A stretch of 58,090 nucleotides of DNA from Oscillospiraceae bacterium (GCA_015065935.1 SVPI01000009.1:1-58090), one strand, 5' to 3'; shown: positions 34,610 through 44,813, counted from the first letter of the stretch. Program-made: numbers and translations. The notes: generated by a model not told the origin, from the sequence alone.

Positions 34610-35782
34610 ATGAGCAATATTTTTGAAATTGACAACACCTTCGTTGCCTCAACCTACAAGCGCTTCCCCCTTAACATTGTAAAGGGCAAAGGCAGCCTTG
34701 TTTATGATGAAAATGGCAAAGAATATATTGATATGGGCTCAGGCATAGGCGTTACCGCCTTCGGCATTGCCGATGAGGATTGGATAGCCGCCGTAACAAA
34801 GCAGTTAACCTCTTTACAGCATATGTCAAACCTTTATTACACCGACCCCTGCGCTCTGCTGGCCCGAACACTGTGCGAGAAAACAGGCTTTAAAAAGGTG
34901 TTTTTTAGCAATTCGGGAGCCGAGGCAAATGAGTGCGCAATTAAGGTGGCGAGGAAATATGCACAAAACACAAAGGGTAAAGATTATTACACAATTATAA
35001 CCCTTAAAAACTCCTTCCACGGCAGAACTCTTACCACCTTAGCCGCAACGGGACAGGATGTTTTCCACAGTCAGTTTACCCCCTTAACCGAGGGCTTTGT
35101 TCACGTTCCCGCCAACGATATCGCCGCTTTAGAAAAAGCAGTTAAAGCTAATAAAACCGCCGCCGTAATGATAGAATGCATTCAGGGCGAGGGCGGCGTT
35201 TTGCCCCTTGATGCAGATTATATTAAGGCGGCAAGAGATATTTGTGATGAAAATGACTGCCTTTTAATTGTTGATGAGGTTCAAACAGGCAACGGCAGAA
35301 CAGGCGAGCTTTACTCTTATATGAATTTCGGCATTATGCCCGATATCATTTCAACCGCAAAGGGTCTTGGCGGCGGCCTCCCCATTGGCGCAACATTGCT
35401 GGGCGAAAAGGTAAAGGATGTTTTCACTTATTCCGACCACGGTTCCACCTTCGGCGGCAACCCTGTTTGTGCCGCAGGCGCCCTTAACATTATAAACCGC
35501 TTAACACCTCGGTTTTTAAATTCTGTTAAAGCAAAAAGCGATTTTATTTTCAGCGAACTTAATGGCGCAAAGGGCATTGAAAGTGTAACTGGAATGGGCC
35601 TTATGATTGGCATTAAAACGGTGCGCCCTGTTACTGACGTTATAAAGGAATGTATGGAAAAGGGCGTTTTGCCCCTAACGGCTAAAGATAAGCTTCGCCT
35701 GCTTCCCGCACTTAATATCCCTATGGACACCCTTAAAAAAGCCATAGAAATTATTAAAAACGTTTGCGCAAAAGAGGACTGA
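34610..35782 (+). CDS. argD: Acetylornithine aminotransferase
   Basis: Class III PLP aminotransferase, 390 aa, using glutamate to make N-acetylornithine. The PLP lysine is K251 in [33 protein letters not shown] and [12 protein letters not shown] are typical. The ATG follows the argB stop directly. Related enzymes (ornithine or succinylornithine aminotransferases) share the motifs, but the operon fixes the role. Family members can also serve in DAP synthesis, but dapL makes that unnecessary here. Confidence 0.95.
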   Translation: MSNIFEIDNTFVASTYKRFPLNIVKGKGSLVYDENGKEYIDMGSGIGVTAFGIADEDWIAAVTKQLTSLQHMSNLYYTDPCALLARTLCEKTGFKKVFFSNSGAEANECAIKVARKYAQNTKGKDYYTIITLKNSFHGRTLTTLAATGQDVFHSQFTPLTEGFVHVPANDIAALEKAVKANKTAAVMIECIQGEGGVLPLDADYIKAARDICDENDCLLIVDEVQTGNGRTGELYSYMNFGIMPDIISTAKGLGGGLPIGATLLGEKVKDVFTYSDHGSTFGGNPVCAAGALNIINRLTPRFLNSVKAKSDFIFSELNGAKGIESVTGMGLMIGIKTVRPVTDVIKECMEKGVLPLTAKDKLRLLPALNIPMDTLKKAIEIIKNVCAKED

Positions 35783-35786
35783 TTTT

Positions 35787-36770
35787 ATGAACCTAAAAGG
35801 AAAAAGTTTCTTAAAACTTCTTGATTTTACACCTAGTGAAATTGAATATTTAATCGACCTTGCCGCAGATTTAAAGGCAAAAAAGAAGGCGGGAATTCCC
35901 CATAAAATGTGTGAAGGCAAAAGCATTGCCTTGGTTTTTGAAAAGACAAGTACCAGAACCCGCTGTGCCTTTGAGGTTGCGGCAAACGACCTTGGAATGC
36001 ACCCTGTGTATTTAGACCCCGCCTCCTCACAAATCGGCAAAAAGGAAAGCATTAAGGACACCGCCCGAGTGCTGGGTAGAATGTTCGATGCTATTGAGTA
36101 CCGCGGATTTGGTCAGGAAATTGTGCAAATGCTATCGGACTTTTCAGGTGTTCCCGTTTTCAACGGTCTTACAAACGAATTCCACCCCACCCAGATTTTA
36201 GCCGATTTTTTAACTATTAAAGAGCATTTCGGCTCTTTGAAGGCTAAAAAGCTTGTTTATATGGGCGATGCCCGCTATAATATGGGCAATTCCCTAATGG
36301 TTGGCGCCGCTAAAATGGGAATGCATTTTGTCGCCTGCGCACCTGAAAAATATTTCCCCGATAGTGCGCTTATTGCCGAGTGTCAAGCCATCGCCAAAGA
36401 GACAGGCGCTGTTTTAGAGTTTATATCTGACCCCATTGCCGCCACAAAGGGCGCCGATGTTATCTACACCGATGTTTGGGTTTCAATGGGCGAGCCAGAG
36501 GAAGTTTGGGCAGAAAGAATTAAGGATTTATCCCCCTACCGCGTTACCAAAGCGCTTATGGAAAACGCAGGTGAAAATTGCCGCTTTATGCACTGCCTGC
36601 CCGCCTTCCACAACCTTGAAACCGCTGTTGGCAAGGAGATTTATGATAAATTCGGTATAACTGAAATGGAGGTTACCGATGAGGTAATTGAAGGAAAGGC
36701 TTCCATTGTTTTTGATGAGGCCGAAAACCGAATGCACACAATTAAAGCCGTTATGGCGGCAACACTTTAA
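35787..36770 (+). CDS. argF: Ornithine carbamoyltransferase
   Basis: Transfers carbamoyl phosphate to ornithine, forming citrulline, 327 aa. The carbamoyl-phosphate site [15 protein letters not shown] is at about 50-64, and the ornithine-site motif HCLPAFH, with its conserved cysteine, at about 271-277. It is the last gene of the argHCJBDF cluster and is followed by a terminator. An anabolic role is favoured because no arcA or arcC is present. Confidence 0.96.
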   Translation: MNLKGKSFLKLLDFTPSEIEYLIDLAADLKAKKKAGIPHKMCEGKSIALVFEKTSTRTRCAFEVAANDLGMHPVYLDPASSQIGKKESIKDTARVLGRMFDAIEYRGFGQEIVQMLSDFSGVPVFNGLTNEFHPTQILADFLTIKEHFGSLKAKKLVYMGDARYNMGNSLMVGAAKMGMHFVACAPEKYFPDSALIAECQAIAKETGAVLEFISDPIAATKGADVIYTDVWVSMGEPEEVWAERIKDLSPYRVTKALMENAGENCRFMHCLPAFHNLETAVGKEIYDKFGITEMEVTDEVIEGKASIVFDEAENRMHTIKAVMAATL

Positions 36771-36776
36771 AAAACA

Positions 36777-36807
36777 AGGCGCAACTTTTGTTGCGCCTAA
36801 TTTTTTT
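36777..36807 (+). terminator. Terminator of the arginine operon
   Basis: AGGCGCAAC pairs perfectly with GTTGCGCCT (9 bp, four-base loop), followed by TTTTTTT. Confidence 0.9.
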
Positions 36808-36808
36808 C

Positions 36809-36836
36809 TTGAATTCTCCCGCATAATGGTTATAAT
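36809..36836 (+). promoter_or_regulatory. metY-metA promoter
   Basis: TTGAAT (36809-36814), 16-base spacer, TATAAT (36831-36836). The leader of about 30 bases is too short for a SAM riboswitch or methionine T-box. Confidence 0.6.
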
Positions 36837-36871
36837 ATAAATATATATACCCTTATTGGAGGTAAAACATT

Positions 36872-38155
36872 ATGAATAAACATACAATCGGTACAAAATG
36901 TGTGCAGGGAGGCTACACTCCCGGTAACGGCGAGCCGAGGCAGGTTCCCATTATCCAAAGCACCACCTTTAAATATGCCACAAGTGAGGAGATGGGCAAG
37001 CTCTTTGATTTAGAGGCAAGCGGATATTTTTATTCCCGCCTCCAAAACCCCACCTGCGACACCGTTGCCGCAAAGATTTGCGAGCTTGAGGGCGGCACCG
37101 CCGCAATGCTTACTTCTTCGGGTATGGCGGCAAGCTTTTTATCCGTTTTTAACCTTTGCTCTGCAGGCGACCATTTTATTTCCTGCTCAGCAATTTATGG
37201 TGGCACCTTTAACCTTTTCTCAGTAACCTTAAAGAGAATGGGAATTGAATGCACCTTCGTTTCTCCCGACTGCTCTGATGAGGAGTTTAACGCCGCATTT
37301 AAGGAAAACACAAAGCTTGTTTTCGGCGAAACCATTGCCAACCCCGCTCTTCGCGTTTTGGATATTGAGCGTTTTGCCAACATAGCCCACGCCCACGGTG
37401 TTCCCCTTATTATTGATAACACCTTCCCCACCCCTGTTCACTGCCGCCCCTTTGAGTGGGGTGCAGATATTGTAACCCACGCCACCACAAAATATATGGA
37501 CGGCCACGGCTCTGCAGTTGGCGGCGCCATTGTTGATTCAGGTAAATTTGACTGGACCAAGTATGCCGAAAAGTTCCCCGGCCTTTGCACACCCGATGAA
37601 AGCTACCACGGCGTTACCTACACCGAGCGTTTTGGTATTGAGGGCGCCTACATTACAAAGGCAACCGCACAGTTAATGCGCGATTTAGGCGTTACCCCCG
37701 CTCCTATGAGCGCCTACCTTTTAAACCTTGGCCTTGAAAGCCTGCACGTTAGAATGAAGCGCCATTCCGATAACGGTCTTGCCGTTGCTAAATTCCTTAA
37801 AAATAACGATAAAATCGGTTGGGTTAAGTTCCCCGCTTTAGAGGGCGATGAGGACTATGAGCTGACTAAAAAATACCTGCCTGACGGCACCTGCGGCGTT
37901 ATCAGCTTCGGTGTTAAGGGCGGCAGGCAGGCAGCCTCTAAATTTATGGCAGCCTTAAAGCTTATTGCCATTGAAACCCACGTTGCCGATGCTCGCTCCT
38001 GCTGCCTGCACCCCGCAACCGCAACCCACAGGCAGTTAAGCGATGCCGAGCTTATTGCCGCCGGCGTTGGACCCGACCTTATCCGCCTTTCCTGCGGTCT
38101 TGAGGATGCAAACGACCTTATTGCCGACATTGAGCAGGCACTTGCCGCTATCTAA
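36872..38155 (+). CDS. metY: O-acetylhomoserine sulfhydrylase (aminocarboxypropyltransferase)
   Basis: Cys/Met metabolism PLP enzyme, 427 aa, the size of MetY rather than the roughly 380-aa MetB/MetC group. It makes homocysteine directly from O-acetylhomoserine and sulfide. The PLP lysine is K207 in VTHATTKYMDGHGSAVGG. Also typical are YFYSRLQNPT, TSSGMAA and the C-terminal SCCLHPATATHRQL-type segment. GGAGG precedes the ATG. It is cotranscribed with metA, which supplies its substrate. Confidence 0.94.
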   Translation: MNKHTIGTKCVQGGYTPGNGEPRQVPIIQSTTFKYATSEEMGKLFDLEASGYFYSRLQNPTCDTVAAKICELEGGTAAMLTSSGMAASFLSVFNLCSAGDHFISCSAIYGGTFNLFSVTLKRMGIECTFVSPDCSDEEFNAAFKENTKLVFGETIANPALRVLDIERFANIAHAHGVPLIIDNTFPTPVHCRPFEWGADIVTHATTKYMDGHGSAVGGAIVDSGKFDWTKYAEKFPGLCTPDESYHGVTYTERFGIEGAYITKATAQLMRDLGVTPAPMSAYLLNLGLESLHVRMKRHSDNGLAVAKFLKNNDKIGWVKFPALEGDEDYELTKKYLPDGTCGVISFGVKGGRQAASKFMAALKLIAIETHVADARSCCLHPATATHRQLSDAELIAAGVGPDLIRLSCGLEDANDLIADIEQALAAI

Positions 38156-38182
38156 AAATATAACTTTTAACGAGGTAATTAA

Positions 38183-39100
38183 ATGCCTATTAAAATTCCT
38201 AACGACCTTCCTGCAGTTCAGACCCTTGCCGATGAAAACATTTTTGCCATTACAGAGACAAGGGCTATAACACAGGATATAAGGCCTCTTAAAATTCTGC
38301 TTCTTAATTTAATGCCGAAGAAAATCGAAACCGAAACACAAATTTCTCGTATCCTCGGCAACACACCCCTTCAAATTGAGCTGACCTTAATCAGAACCAG
38401 CACACATCAGTCCCAAAACACCTCGGCTGAGCATCTGCTTGCCTTTTACAAGACCTTTGAGGATGTAAAGGACGAAACCTTTGACGGAATGATTATAACA
38501 GGTGCTCCCGTTGAGCTGATGAAATTTGAAGAGGTTGATTATTGGGAGGAGCTTTGCCGGATTATGGACTGGTCATCAACCCACGTTCACAGCACACTTC
38601 ACATTTGCTGGGGCGCGCAGGCGGGGCTTTACCACCATTTCGGCATTGATAAATATAATTTGGGCGAAAAGCTTTTTGGCGTTTTTCCCCACGTTTGCGA
38701 GCATCCGAAATCAATGCTCCTGCGCGGCTTTGACAGCGTTTTCTATGCTCCCCATTCCCGCTACACCGCAGTAAAACGCGAGGATATTGAGGCAAACGAA
38801 AACCTGAAAATTCTCGCTTCCTCAAAGGAGGCAGGGGTTCACATTGTAGCCCAGAACGGCGGCAAAAGATTTTTCGTTATGGGTCACAGCGAATATGACC
38901 CACTAACCCTTGATGCCGAATACCGCCGCGACCAAAAGGCGGGCCTCGGCACAGCAATTCCGAAAAATTATTACCCTGATGATAACCCCGAAAACGAGCC
39001 GAATGTTACCTGGCGCGCCCACGGAAGCCTGCTTTTTATCAATTGGCTTAACTACTTTGTTTATCAGTCAACACCCTATGATTTAAAGGAAATAAAATAA
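38183..39100 (+). CDS. metA: Homoserine O-acetyltransferase, MetA type
   Basis: 305 aa acyltransferase of the glutamine-amidotransferase-like MetA family, first step of methionine synthesis. The nucleophile is C142 in [10 protein letters not shown]. Residue 111, in [10 protein letters not shown], is glutamate. Published work on MetA shows that E111 selects acetyl-CoA and G111 succinyl-CoA, so this enzyme should make O-acetylhomoserine despite the older family name homoserine O-succinyltransferase. This agrees with the neighbouring metY. It starts 27 bases after metY and ends at a strong terminator. Confidence 0.95.
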   Translation: MPIKIPNDLPAVQTLADENIFAITETRAITQDIRPLKILLLNLMPKKIETETQISRILGNTPLQIELTLIRTSTHQSQNTSAEHLLAFYKTFEDVKDETFDGMIITGAPVELMKFEEVDYWEELCRIMDWSSTHVHSTLHICWGAQAGLYHHFGIDKYNLGEKLFGVFPHVCEHPKSMLLRGFDSVFYAPHSRYTAVKREDIEANENLKILASSKEAGVHIVAQNGGKRFFVMGHSEYDPLTLDAEYRRDQKAGLGTAIPKNYYPDDNPENEPNVTWRAHGSLLFINWLNYFVYQSTPYDLKEIK

Positions 39101-39101
39101 T

Positions 39102-39130
39102 AAAAACGGCGAGGAAACTCGCCGTTTTTT
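39102..39130 (+). terminator. Terminator of metY-metA
   Basis: AAAAACGGCGAG pairs perfectly with CTCGCCGTTTTT (12 bp, GAAA tetraloop), with A and T flanks. Confidence 0.9.
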
Positions 39131-39137
39131 CTTGTAG

Positions 39138-39159
39138 GGGTTGATGCCCACATCGACCC
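39138..39159. repeat. Short palindrome downstream of metA
   Basis: GGGTTGATG and CATCGACCC form a 9-bp stem with one wobble and a four-base loop. It resembles short dispersed palindromes (GTAGGGG...GATGCCCACATCG...) that I associate with gut Clostridia genomes; only one copy is seen here. It may also serve as 3' boundary of the minus-strand gene ending at 39161. Confidence 0.4.
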
Positions 39160-39160
39160 G

Positions 39161-39655
39161 CTATTTTACATACCTTTCATAGCCAAGTCTGAAGGCCTCG
39201 TCAAACACGTTGCCCTCATTTCCTATAACCTCATATTCATATTTACTAATCCAAAGCCACATTTTTCCCTTGCCGCTTACGGCGTTAAACTTAAACTCGC
39301 CCTTTTCGGTGGTCAAGGTCACATAGTCCCCACCGCCGCCGTTCATATTTGTTTGGTCGGGAACCAGGCCTATGCAACTAAACTTTGAATTATTAAGAAA
39401 ATCGTTGACACTTTGCAAAATGTCCTCATCGGTCAAGGGATTTTTTAACCCTGCCGAAACCAAATCTCTGATTTCAACCGCCGTTACGGGAGATGCCAAA
39501 ATTTCTTCAAAACCTTCAATTTCATTTATCTTTTTAGGGGTCGAATCAATATTTGCGCCGGCAGGCTTTGGCGGATTAAGGCAAACAATGAGCAGCACCG
39601 CCGCTAAAATAAAAACAACAGCAAAAACACCAATAACTATACCTTTATTTTTCAT
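39161..39655 (-). CDS. Membrane-anchored protein of unknown function (164 aa)
   Basis: Not recognised. ATG 39655 (MKNKGIVIGVFAVVF) has AGAGGTGGG upstream and lies just after a promoter at 39687-39715; a longer reading to 39757 would start inside or above that promoter and is rejected. A single N-terminal hydrophobic segment (about residues 5-25) makes it a signal-anchored or exported protein. The outside part has GGGGDYVTLTTEKGEFKFNAVSGKGKMWLWISKYEYE, which looks like small beta-sheet structure. It is divergently transcribed from parA. Confidence 0.65.
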   Translation of the reverse strand: MKNKGIVIGVFAVVFILAAVLLIVCLNPPKPAGANIDSTPKKINEIEGFEEILASPVTAVEIRDLVSAGLKNPLTDEDILQSVNDFLNNSKFSCIGLVPDQTNMNGGGGDYVTLTTEKGEFKFNAVSGKGKMWLWISKYEYEVIGNEGNVFDEAFRLGYERYVK

Positions 39656-39686
39656 AAAGCCCACCTCTTTCTTTTTTTCTAATTTA

Positions 39687-39715
39687 ATTTTATCATAAAA
39701 AACAGGTTCTGTAAA
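39687..39715 (-). promoter_or_regulatory. Promoter of the 164-aa anchored protein gene
   Basis: Minus strand: TTTACA (39715-39710), 17-base spacer, TAAAAT (39692-39687). Its position fixes the translation start at 39655. Confidence 0.55.
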
Positions 39716-39785
39716 CCTTTTACCTATTGGCAGGCAGGAGCGCAAAAACATAATCAAAACACTAAAAAAATCCTCTTTATTCTCA

Positions 39786-39814
39786 TTGATTTTTTGTATC
39801 TCTTATGTTAATAT
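39786..39814 (+). promoter_or_regulatory. parA-parB-serS promoter
   Basis: TTGATT (39786-39791), 17-base spacer, TAATAT (39809-39814). Confidence 0.5.
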
Positions 39815-39852
39815 ATATAGTGTATTACTAAATTTAGGGGAGGATGAACCGT

Positions 39853-40626
39853 TTGGGTAAGATTATTTCGGTTGTAAACCAAAAGGGCGGCGTGGGCAAA
39901 ACCACATCGGCCGTTAATCTTGCGGCAGGTCTGGGGCTCCTTGGCAAAAAGATTTTGCTCCTTGATATTGACCCCCAGGGCAACACAACCAGCGGCTACG
40001 GCATTGACCGCAGAAATGTTAAGGCCTCATCCTATGACCTGCTTGTAGGGGATAAAACGGTAAGTGATGCCGCTATCGCTACAAAGTTTAAAAATGTTAC
40101 CGTTGTGCCATCAAGTATGGACCTTGCAGGCGCCGAAATTGAGCTTATTGATTTGGATAATCGCAACGAAAAGCTAAAGCAAAAGCTGCTGCCCATACGA
40201 AACGATTATGATTTTATTTTAATTGACTGCCCGCCTTCTTTAGGTCTTATAACCATAAACGCTTTAACCGTTTCGGACAGCGTTATGGTGCCCATACAGT
40301 GCGAATATTACGCCCTTGAGGGACTATCCCAGCTTATCTCCTCCATTCGCCAGGTTAAAAGAATTTATAACCCTAACCTTGAGGTTGAGGGAATTTTACT
40401 TACAATGTACGATGGCAGGCTGAACCTCACACAGCAGGTGGTAGGCGAAATAAAAAAATATTTTAAGGACAAGCTTTATTCAACGGTTATCCCCCGCGCA
40501 GTAAGGCTTTCCGAGGCGCCGAGCTACGGCGAGCCTATTCAGTACTACGATAAGCACTCAAAGGGTGCCGATGCCTACAATAATCTGGCAAAAGAATTTT
40601 TAAAGAAAAACAAGGGGTGGAACTAA
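39853..40626 (+). CDS. parA: Chromosome partitioning ATPase ParA/Soj
   Basis: Deviant Walker-A ATPase of the ParA/MinD family, about 257 aa. KGGVGKTTSAVNLA is near the N-terminus, LLLDIDPQGN and LIDCPPSLGLITINAL follow. It binds DNA as an ATP dimer, and ParB stimulates its ATPase; in Bacillus the homologue Soj also acts on DnaA and sporulation. I prefer TTG 39853 (MGKIISVVNQKGG), nine bases after AGGGGAGG; the ATG at 39844 abuts the ribosome binding site and would add three residues. It is followed directly by parB. Confidence 0.95.
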   Translation: MGKIISVVNQKGGVGKTTSAVNLAAGLGLLGKKILLLDIDPQGNTTSGYGIDRRNVKASSYDLLVGDKTVSDAAIATKFKNVTVVPSSMDLAGAEIELIDLDNRNEKLKQKLLPIRNDYDFILIDCPPSLGLITINALTVSDSVMVPIQCEYYALEGLSQLISSIRQVKRIYNPNLEVEGILLTMYDGRLNLTQQVVGEIKKYFKDKLYSTVIPRAVRLSEAPSYGEPIQYYDKHSKGADAYNNLAKEFLKKNKGWN

Positions 40627-41481
40627 ATGGCTAAAAAAGGCGGCCTTGGAAAAGGCTTTAACTTGCTGCTTGATGAAAACGCAACCGATAACGAGCAGAT
40701 TGTAACCGTTAACATTAACGAAATTGAACCTAATCGCGACCAGCCCCGAAAGGTTTTTGATGAGGCGGCTTTAAATGAGCTTGCCGACAGCATTTCGGTT
40801 CACGGTCTCATTCAGCCCATTCTCGTTCGCCCGCTTTTAAACGGCAGATATTCAATTATCGCGGGAGAACGCCGCTGGCGCGCCTGCCGCATTGCAGGAA
40901 TTGACGACATTCCTGTTATTGTTAAAGCGCTGGATGAAAAAAGCGGTGAAGAAATTGCAATGATAGAAAACCTTCAGCGTGAGGATTTAAACCCCATTGA
41001 GGAGGCGCTTGGTTATAAAAACCTTATTGAGCGCCATAGTCTGACGCAGGAGGATTTAAGCGCCCGCGTCGGTAAATCGAGAAGTGCCATTGCAAACTCT
41101 CTGCGCCTTTTAAATCTCCCCGAAAATATGCTTGAGGCATTGTCTCTCGGGCAAATAACCGCAGGGCACGCCAGAGCAATTCTTTCTACCGATAATGAGT
41201 CCCATAGAAGCTTGCTTTTTAAAATGGCGCTGGAAGGCAACAATGTAAGAACGCTGGAGGCCGCCGCAAAAAGTCTTTCTAAAGGCGGCAGCGGCAAGGT
41301 TAAACCTCAGCCCGCTTTAAAACCCACATTTTTTAGTGAGGTTGAGCTATCACTTAAAAACGAGCTTGGCCGCAAGGTTACCGTGAAATCAAGTGGCGGC
41401 GAACGGGGAACAATAACTCTTGAATTTTATAACGCCGATGAGCTTAAAAGCTTTGCCAACAAGCTTGCAGGCAAAAAATAA
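40627..41481 (+). CDS. parB: Chromosome partitioning protein ParB/Spo0J
   Basis: 284 aa CTPase/clamp protein that loads at parS. It has [19 protein letters not shown], the nucleotide-binding signature [15 protein letters not shown] (about 79-93), [16 protein letters not shown] and the helix-turn-helix [24 protein letters not shown] (about 140-163). It starts one base after the parA stop. A parS site (TGTTTCACGTGAAACA) was not found in the window. Confidence 0.95.
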   Translation: MAKKGGLGKGFNLLLDENATDNEQIVTVNINEIEPNRDQPRKVFDEAALNELADSISVHGLIQPILVRPLLNGRYSIIAGERRWRACRIAGIDDIPVIVKALDEKSGEEIAMIENLQREDLNPIEEALGYKNLIERHSLTQEDLSARVGKSRSAIANSLRLLNLPENMLEALSLGQITAGHARAILSTDNESHRSLLFKMALEGNNVRTLEAAAKSLSKGGSGKVKPQPALKPTFFSEVELSLKNELGRKVTVKSSGGERGTITLEFYNADELKSFANKLAGKK

Positions 41482-41498
41482 GGAACCGAGGAAAAATT

Positions 41499-42770
41499 AT
41501 GTTAGACATTAAGACAATCAGAAATAATCCCGATATGGTAAAACAGGCCGTTCGTAACCGTAACGGCAATTTAGATGCCGTTATTGATGAACTGCTTTCC
41601 ATTGATGCCGAGCGCCTGAAGCTCACCTCACAGGTTGAGTCCTTAAGGGCCGAGCAGAACGCCGCTTCAAAACAAATTCCCGCTCTGAAAAAGCAGGGCC
41701 AAAGCACCGATGAGCTTATGGCCCGAATGAAGGAAATCTCCGAGAAAATCAAGGAGGACGGTAAGCTTCAATCAGAGCTTGAGGCCAAGCAGAGGGAGCT
41801 AATTCTGTGCATTCCCAACATTCCTCACGAAAGCGTTCCCGTTGGCCACGACGATTCCGACAACGTTGAAATCCGCCGCTTCGGCGAGCCTAAAGCCTTC
41901 GAGTATGAGCCCAAGGCTCACTGGGACATTGGCGCAGACCTCGGCATTTTAGACCCCGAAACCGCCGCCAAGGTTACAGGCACCCGCTTCCATTTCTATA
42001 AGGGCCTCGGCGCAAGGCTTGAAAGAAGTATTATTAACTACTTCCTTAACACCCATGCTGACAACGGCTACACCGAAATTCTGCCACCCTTTATGGCAAA
42101 CCGCGCCTCTATGACTGCAACAGGTCAGCTGCCGAAATTTGAGGAGGACGCATTTAAGCTTACAAATGATTATTTCCTTATTCCCACCGCTGAGGTACCT
42201 GTTACAAATATGCACCGTGAGGAAATTTTAGACGGCAAACTGCTTCCCATTTCCTACGCCGCATATTCTGCCTGCTTTAGAGCAGAGGCAGGAAGCGCAG
42301 GCCGAGATACCCGCGGTCTTATCCGTCAGCATCAGTTTAACAAGGTTGAGCTTGTTAAGTTTGCCGACCCCGAAAACTCCTACGAACAGCTTGAAAAGCT
42401 GACAAACGATGCCGAGCGAGTGCTTCAGGGCTTAGGCCTTCCCTACCGCGTTGTTTGCCTTTGCAGCGGCGACCTTGGTTTTTCCTCTGCAAAAACCTAT
42501 GACATTGAGGTTTGGATGCCTTCTTACGGCCGCTATGTTGAAATCTCCAGCTGCTCTAACTTTGAGGATTATCAGGCACGCCGCGGCTCCATCCGCTTTA
42601 AAAAGGATGTTAAGGATAAGGCTCAGCTTGTTCACACATTAAACGGCTCGGGCGTTGCTGTCGGCCGTACCGTTGCCGCAATTCTCGAAAACTACCAGAA
42701 TGCCGATGGCTCCGTTACCATCCCCGATGCCCTTGTTCCCTATATGGGCTGCGATAAAATTACAAAATAA
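41499..42770 (+). CDS. serS: Seryl-tRNA synthetase
   Basis: Class II synthetase, 423 aa. It has the N-terminal coiled-coil tRNA-binding arm (about residues 28-105, [18 protein letters not shown]), motif 2 [21 protein letters not shown] and motif 3 [19 protein letters not shown]. It also charges tRNA-Sec where present. It is 17 bases after parB and shares its promoter; serS next to soj/spo0J is a known Clostridium arrangement. There is no T-box. Confidence 0.97.
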   Translation: MLDIKTIRNNPDMVKQAVRNRNGNLDAVIDELLSIDAERLKLTSQVESLRAEQNAASKQIPALKKQGQSTDELMARMKEISEKIKEDGKLQSELEAKQRELILCIPNIPHESVPVGHDDSDNVEIRRFGEPKAFEYEPKAHWDIGADLGILDPETAAKVTGTRFHFYKGLGARLERSIINYFLNTHADNGYTEILPPFMANRASMTATGQLPKFEEDAFKLTNDYFLIPTAEVPVTNMHREEILDGKLLPISYAAYSACFRAEAGSAGRDTRGLIRQHQFNKVELVKFADPENSYEQLEKLTNDAERVLQGLGLPYRVVCLCSGDLGFSSAKTYDIEVWMPSYGRYVEISSCSNFEDYQARRGSIRFKKDVKDKAQLVHTLNGSGVAVGRTVAAILENYQNADGSVTIPDALVPYMGCDKITK

Positions 42771-42775
42771 AAGCT

Positions 42776-42808
42776 AAAACTCTCGGAAAAATCCGAGAGT
42801 TTTTTGTT
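42776..42808 (+). terminator. Terminator of parA-parB-serS
   Basis: AAAACTCTCGGA pairs perfectly with TCCGAGAGTTTT (12 bp, AAAA loop), followed by more T. Confidence 0.92.
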
Positions 42809-42839
42809 CATTTTTTATTAAAATTCTTGTCAAAATTTG

Positions 42840-42869
42840 TTGACTTTAAGGGCGGTTTTATGGTATTAT
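42840..42869 (+). promoter_or_regulatory. xpt promoter
   Basis: TTGACT (42840-42845), 18-base spacer, TATTAT (42864-42869). The leader is about 30 bases, so no purine riboswitch fits between promoter and gene. Confidence 0.55.
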
Positions 42870-42906
42870 TATGATGTAGTAATTTTTTCTAATTGGAGGC
42901 GGCAAA

Positions 42907-43485
42907 ATGCGGGCGTTAGAGGAAAAGATTGTTAAGGAAGGCAAGGTCCTTCCCGGCCATATTCTAAAGGTCAACTCTTTTCTTAACCACCGAATTGATG
43001 CCGCTTTTGTTATGGAAATGGGCGAGGAAATTGCCCGCCTTTTTTACGAGGACAAGCCTTCTCTCATTTTCACCATAGAAACCTCAGGCATCCCCATTGC
43101 TTTTGCCGCGGCTGTAAAACTTAATATTCCCCTTGTTTTTGCCAAAAAGCACAAATCTGGAAACCTGTCGGGCGACCTTTATAAAACAACGGTTCACTCC
43201 TACACCCACGGCACCGATTACACCGTTGTGGCAGAAAAACAATTCATTAATAGCACCGACCGTGTTTTAATTGTTGATGATTTTCTTGCCAACGGCAAGG
43301 CACTGGAGGGCTTAATTGATATCGTAAACCAGGCAGGTGCCACGGTTGTCGGCGCATCGGCAGCCATTGAAAAGGGCTTCCAGCACGGTGGTGACAGTTT
43401 AAGGGAAAAGGGCTATAAGGTCCGCTCCCTCGCTATAGTCGAGTCAATGGACGACAGCGGAAATATCACATTCCGCGAGCAATAA
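42907..43485 (+). CDS. xpt: Xanthine phosphoribosyltransferase
   Basis: Purine salvage enzyme converting xanthine and PRPP to XMP, 192 aa. The N-terminus LEEKIVKEGKVLPGHILKVNSFLNHRID closely fits Xpt. The PRPP loop is VLIVDDFLANGKALEGL (about 120-136). GGAGG lies about eight bases upstream of the ATG. It comes 50 bases before a BMP-type transporter operon, which suggests uptake of purine nucleosides or bases for salvage. Confidence 0.93.
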   Translation: MRALEEKIVKEGKVLPGHILKVNSFLNHRIDAAFVMEMGEEIARLFYEDKPSLIFTIETSGIPIAFAAAVKLNIPLVFAKKHKSGNLSGDLYKTTVHSYTHGTDYTVVAEKQFINSTDRVLIVDDFLANGKALEGLIDIVNQAGATVVGASAAIEKGFQHGGDSLREKGYKVRSLAIVESMDDSGNITFREQ

Positions 43486-43535
43486 TTTAGTATGTAAAAA
43501 AATTTACATAAAAATTTTTCGGGAGGAAAAGAAAA

Positions 43536-44792
43536 ATGAAAAAGATTCTCGCAATTCTCTTAGCAGCAGTAATGCTCTTTGGTCTTACTGCCTGCGGCGG
43601 CACAGAAGATGTTACTCTTGGCATGAGTGATTCTCCTCTTGCAGCACCTACAATCACACCTGATTATGAAGTTCCTGAGGACTTCAAGGTTGGTTTTATC
43701 TGCCTGCATGATGAAAAATCCACCTATGACAAAAACTTCCTCAATGCTGTTGACACCATTAAAAAGGCTCTTAAACTCAAGGATGAGCAGGTTCTCACCA
43801 AAATCAACGTTCCTGAGACCAACGATTGCTACGAAGCAGCAAAAGACCTTGTAACCCAGGGTTGTGACATCATCTTTGCTAACTCCTTCGGTCATGAAGA
43901 TTTCATGATTAAGGCAGCAAGAGAGTTTACCGATGTTCAGTTCTGCCACGCTACCGGTACAAAGGCTCACACCGAAGGCCTTGCTAACTACCACAACGCT
44001 TTCGCTTCTATCTACGAAGGTCGTTACCTTGCAGGTGTTGTTGCCGGTCTTAAGCTCAACGAAATGATTGAAGAAAAGAAAATCACCGCTAGTGAGGCTA
44101 AAATCGGTTATGTTGGTGCTTTCACCTATGCCGAAGTTATCTCCGGTTACACCTCTTTCTATCTTGGCGCAAAATCCGTTTGCCCCTCTGCTACAATGTC
44201 TGTTCAGTTCACCGGTTCTTGGTATGACCCCACCGCTGAAAAGAGTGCCGCTGAAGCTTTAATCGCTGACAAGTGCGTTCTTATTTCTCAGCACGCTGAC
44301 TCTATGGGCGCTCCCTCTGCTTGTGAAAACGCAGGCGTTCCCAACGTTTCCTACAACGGCAGCACCTATGAATCCTGCCCCGAAACCTTCCTTGTTTCTT
44401 CTGCAATCAACTGGGCTCCTTACTACAACTACATGATTAGATGCGTTGTTAAGGGCGAGGCTATTGCAGCTGACTGGTGCGGCGGCATCGAAGAAGGCTC
44501 TGTTGTTCTTTCCGGTATCAACCAGGATGCAGCAGCCGAAGGCACTGTTGACGCTATTAAGAAGGCTATTGCTGACCTTAAGGCCGGCACCGTTAAAGTT
44601 TTTGACACCAAGAACTTTGCTGTAAAGGGCGCTGCTCTTACAACCTACACTGCTGACGTTGACACCGACGCTGCCTTCACACCCGACACCGAAGCTATCA
44701 AAGACGGCGCATTCGAGGAATCCGTTCATCGTTCTGCTCCTTACTTCGATGTTCGTATCGATGGCATCACCCTCGTTAACGAGAAGTTCTAA
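43536..44792 (+). CDS. BMP-family ABC transporter substrate-binding lipoprotein
   Basis: 418 aa. The lipoprotein signal MKKILAILLAAVMLFGLTACG ends in the lipobox LTAC (Cys 20), so it is anchored to the outer face of the membrane. The rest is the Bmp/PnrA-like fold: KVGFICLHDEKSTYDKNF, IFANSFGHEDFM, YLAGVVAGLKLNE, KIGYVGAF and VNVSYNGSTYES-type loops. BMP proteins bind nucleosides in characterised cases. The next genes encode the ATPase and two permeases. Codon choice (many GCT, GGT, GTT) differs from the GCC-rich neighbours and suggests high expression. Two hairpins follow it. Confidence 0.9.
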   Translation: MKKILAILLAAVMLFGLTACGGTEDVTLGMSDSPLAAPTITPDYEVPEDFKVGFICLHDEKSTYDKNFLNAVDTIKKALKLKDEQVLTKINVPETNDCYEAAKDLVTQGCDIIFANSFGHEDFMIKAAREFTDVQFCHATGTKAHTEGLANYHNAFASIYEGRYLAGVVAGLKLNEMIEEKKITASEAKIGYVGAFTYAEVISGYTSFYLGAKSVCPSATMSVQFTGSWYDPTAEKSAAEALIADKCVLISQHADSMGAPSACENAGVPNVSYNGSTYESCPETFLVSSAINWAPYYNYMIRCVVKGEAIAADWCGGIEEGSVVLSGINQDAAAEGTVDAIKKAIADLKAGTVKVFDTKNFAVKGAALTTYTADVDTDAAFTPDTEAIKDGAFEESVHRSAPYFDVRIDGITLVNEKF

Positions 44793-44813
44793 TTTTTAGA
44801 AAATAAATCTTTT

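Noticed and set aside
42870-42906. Purine riboswitch upstream of xpt
   Set aside because: Only about 30 bases lie between the start point and the gene, far too few for the three-way junction.
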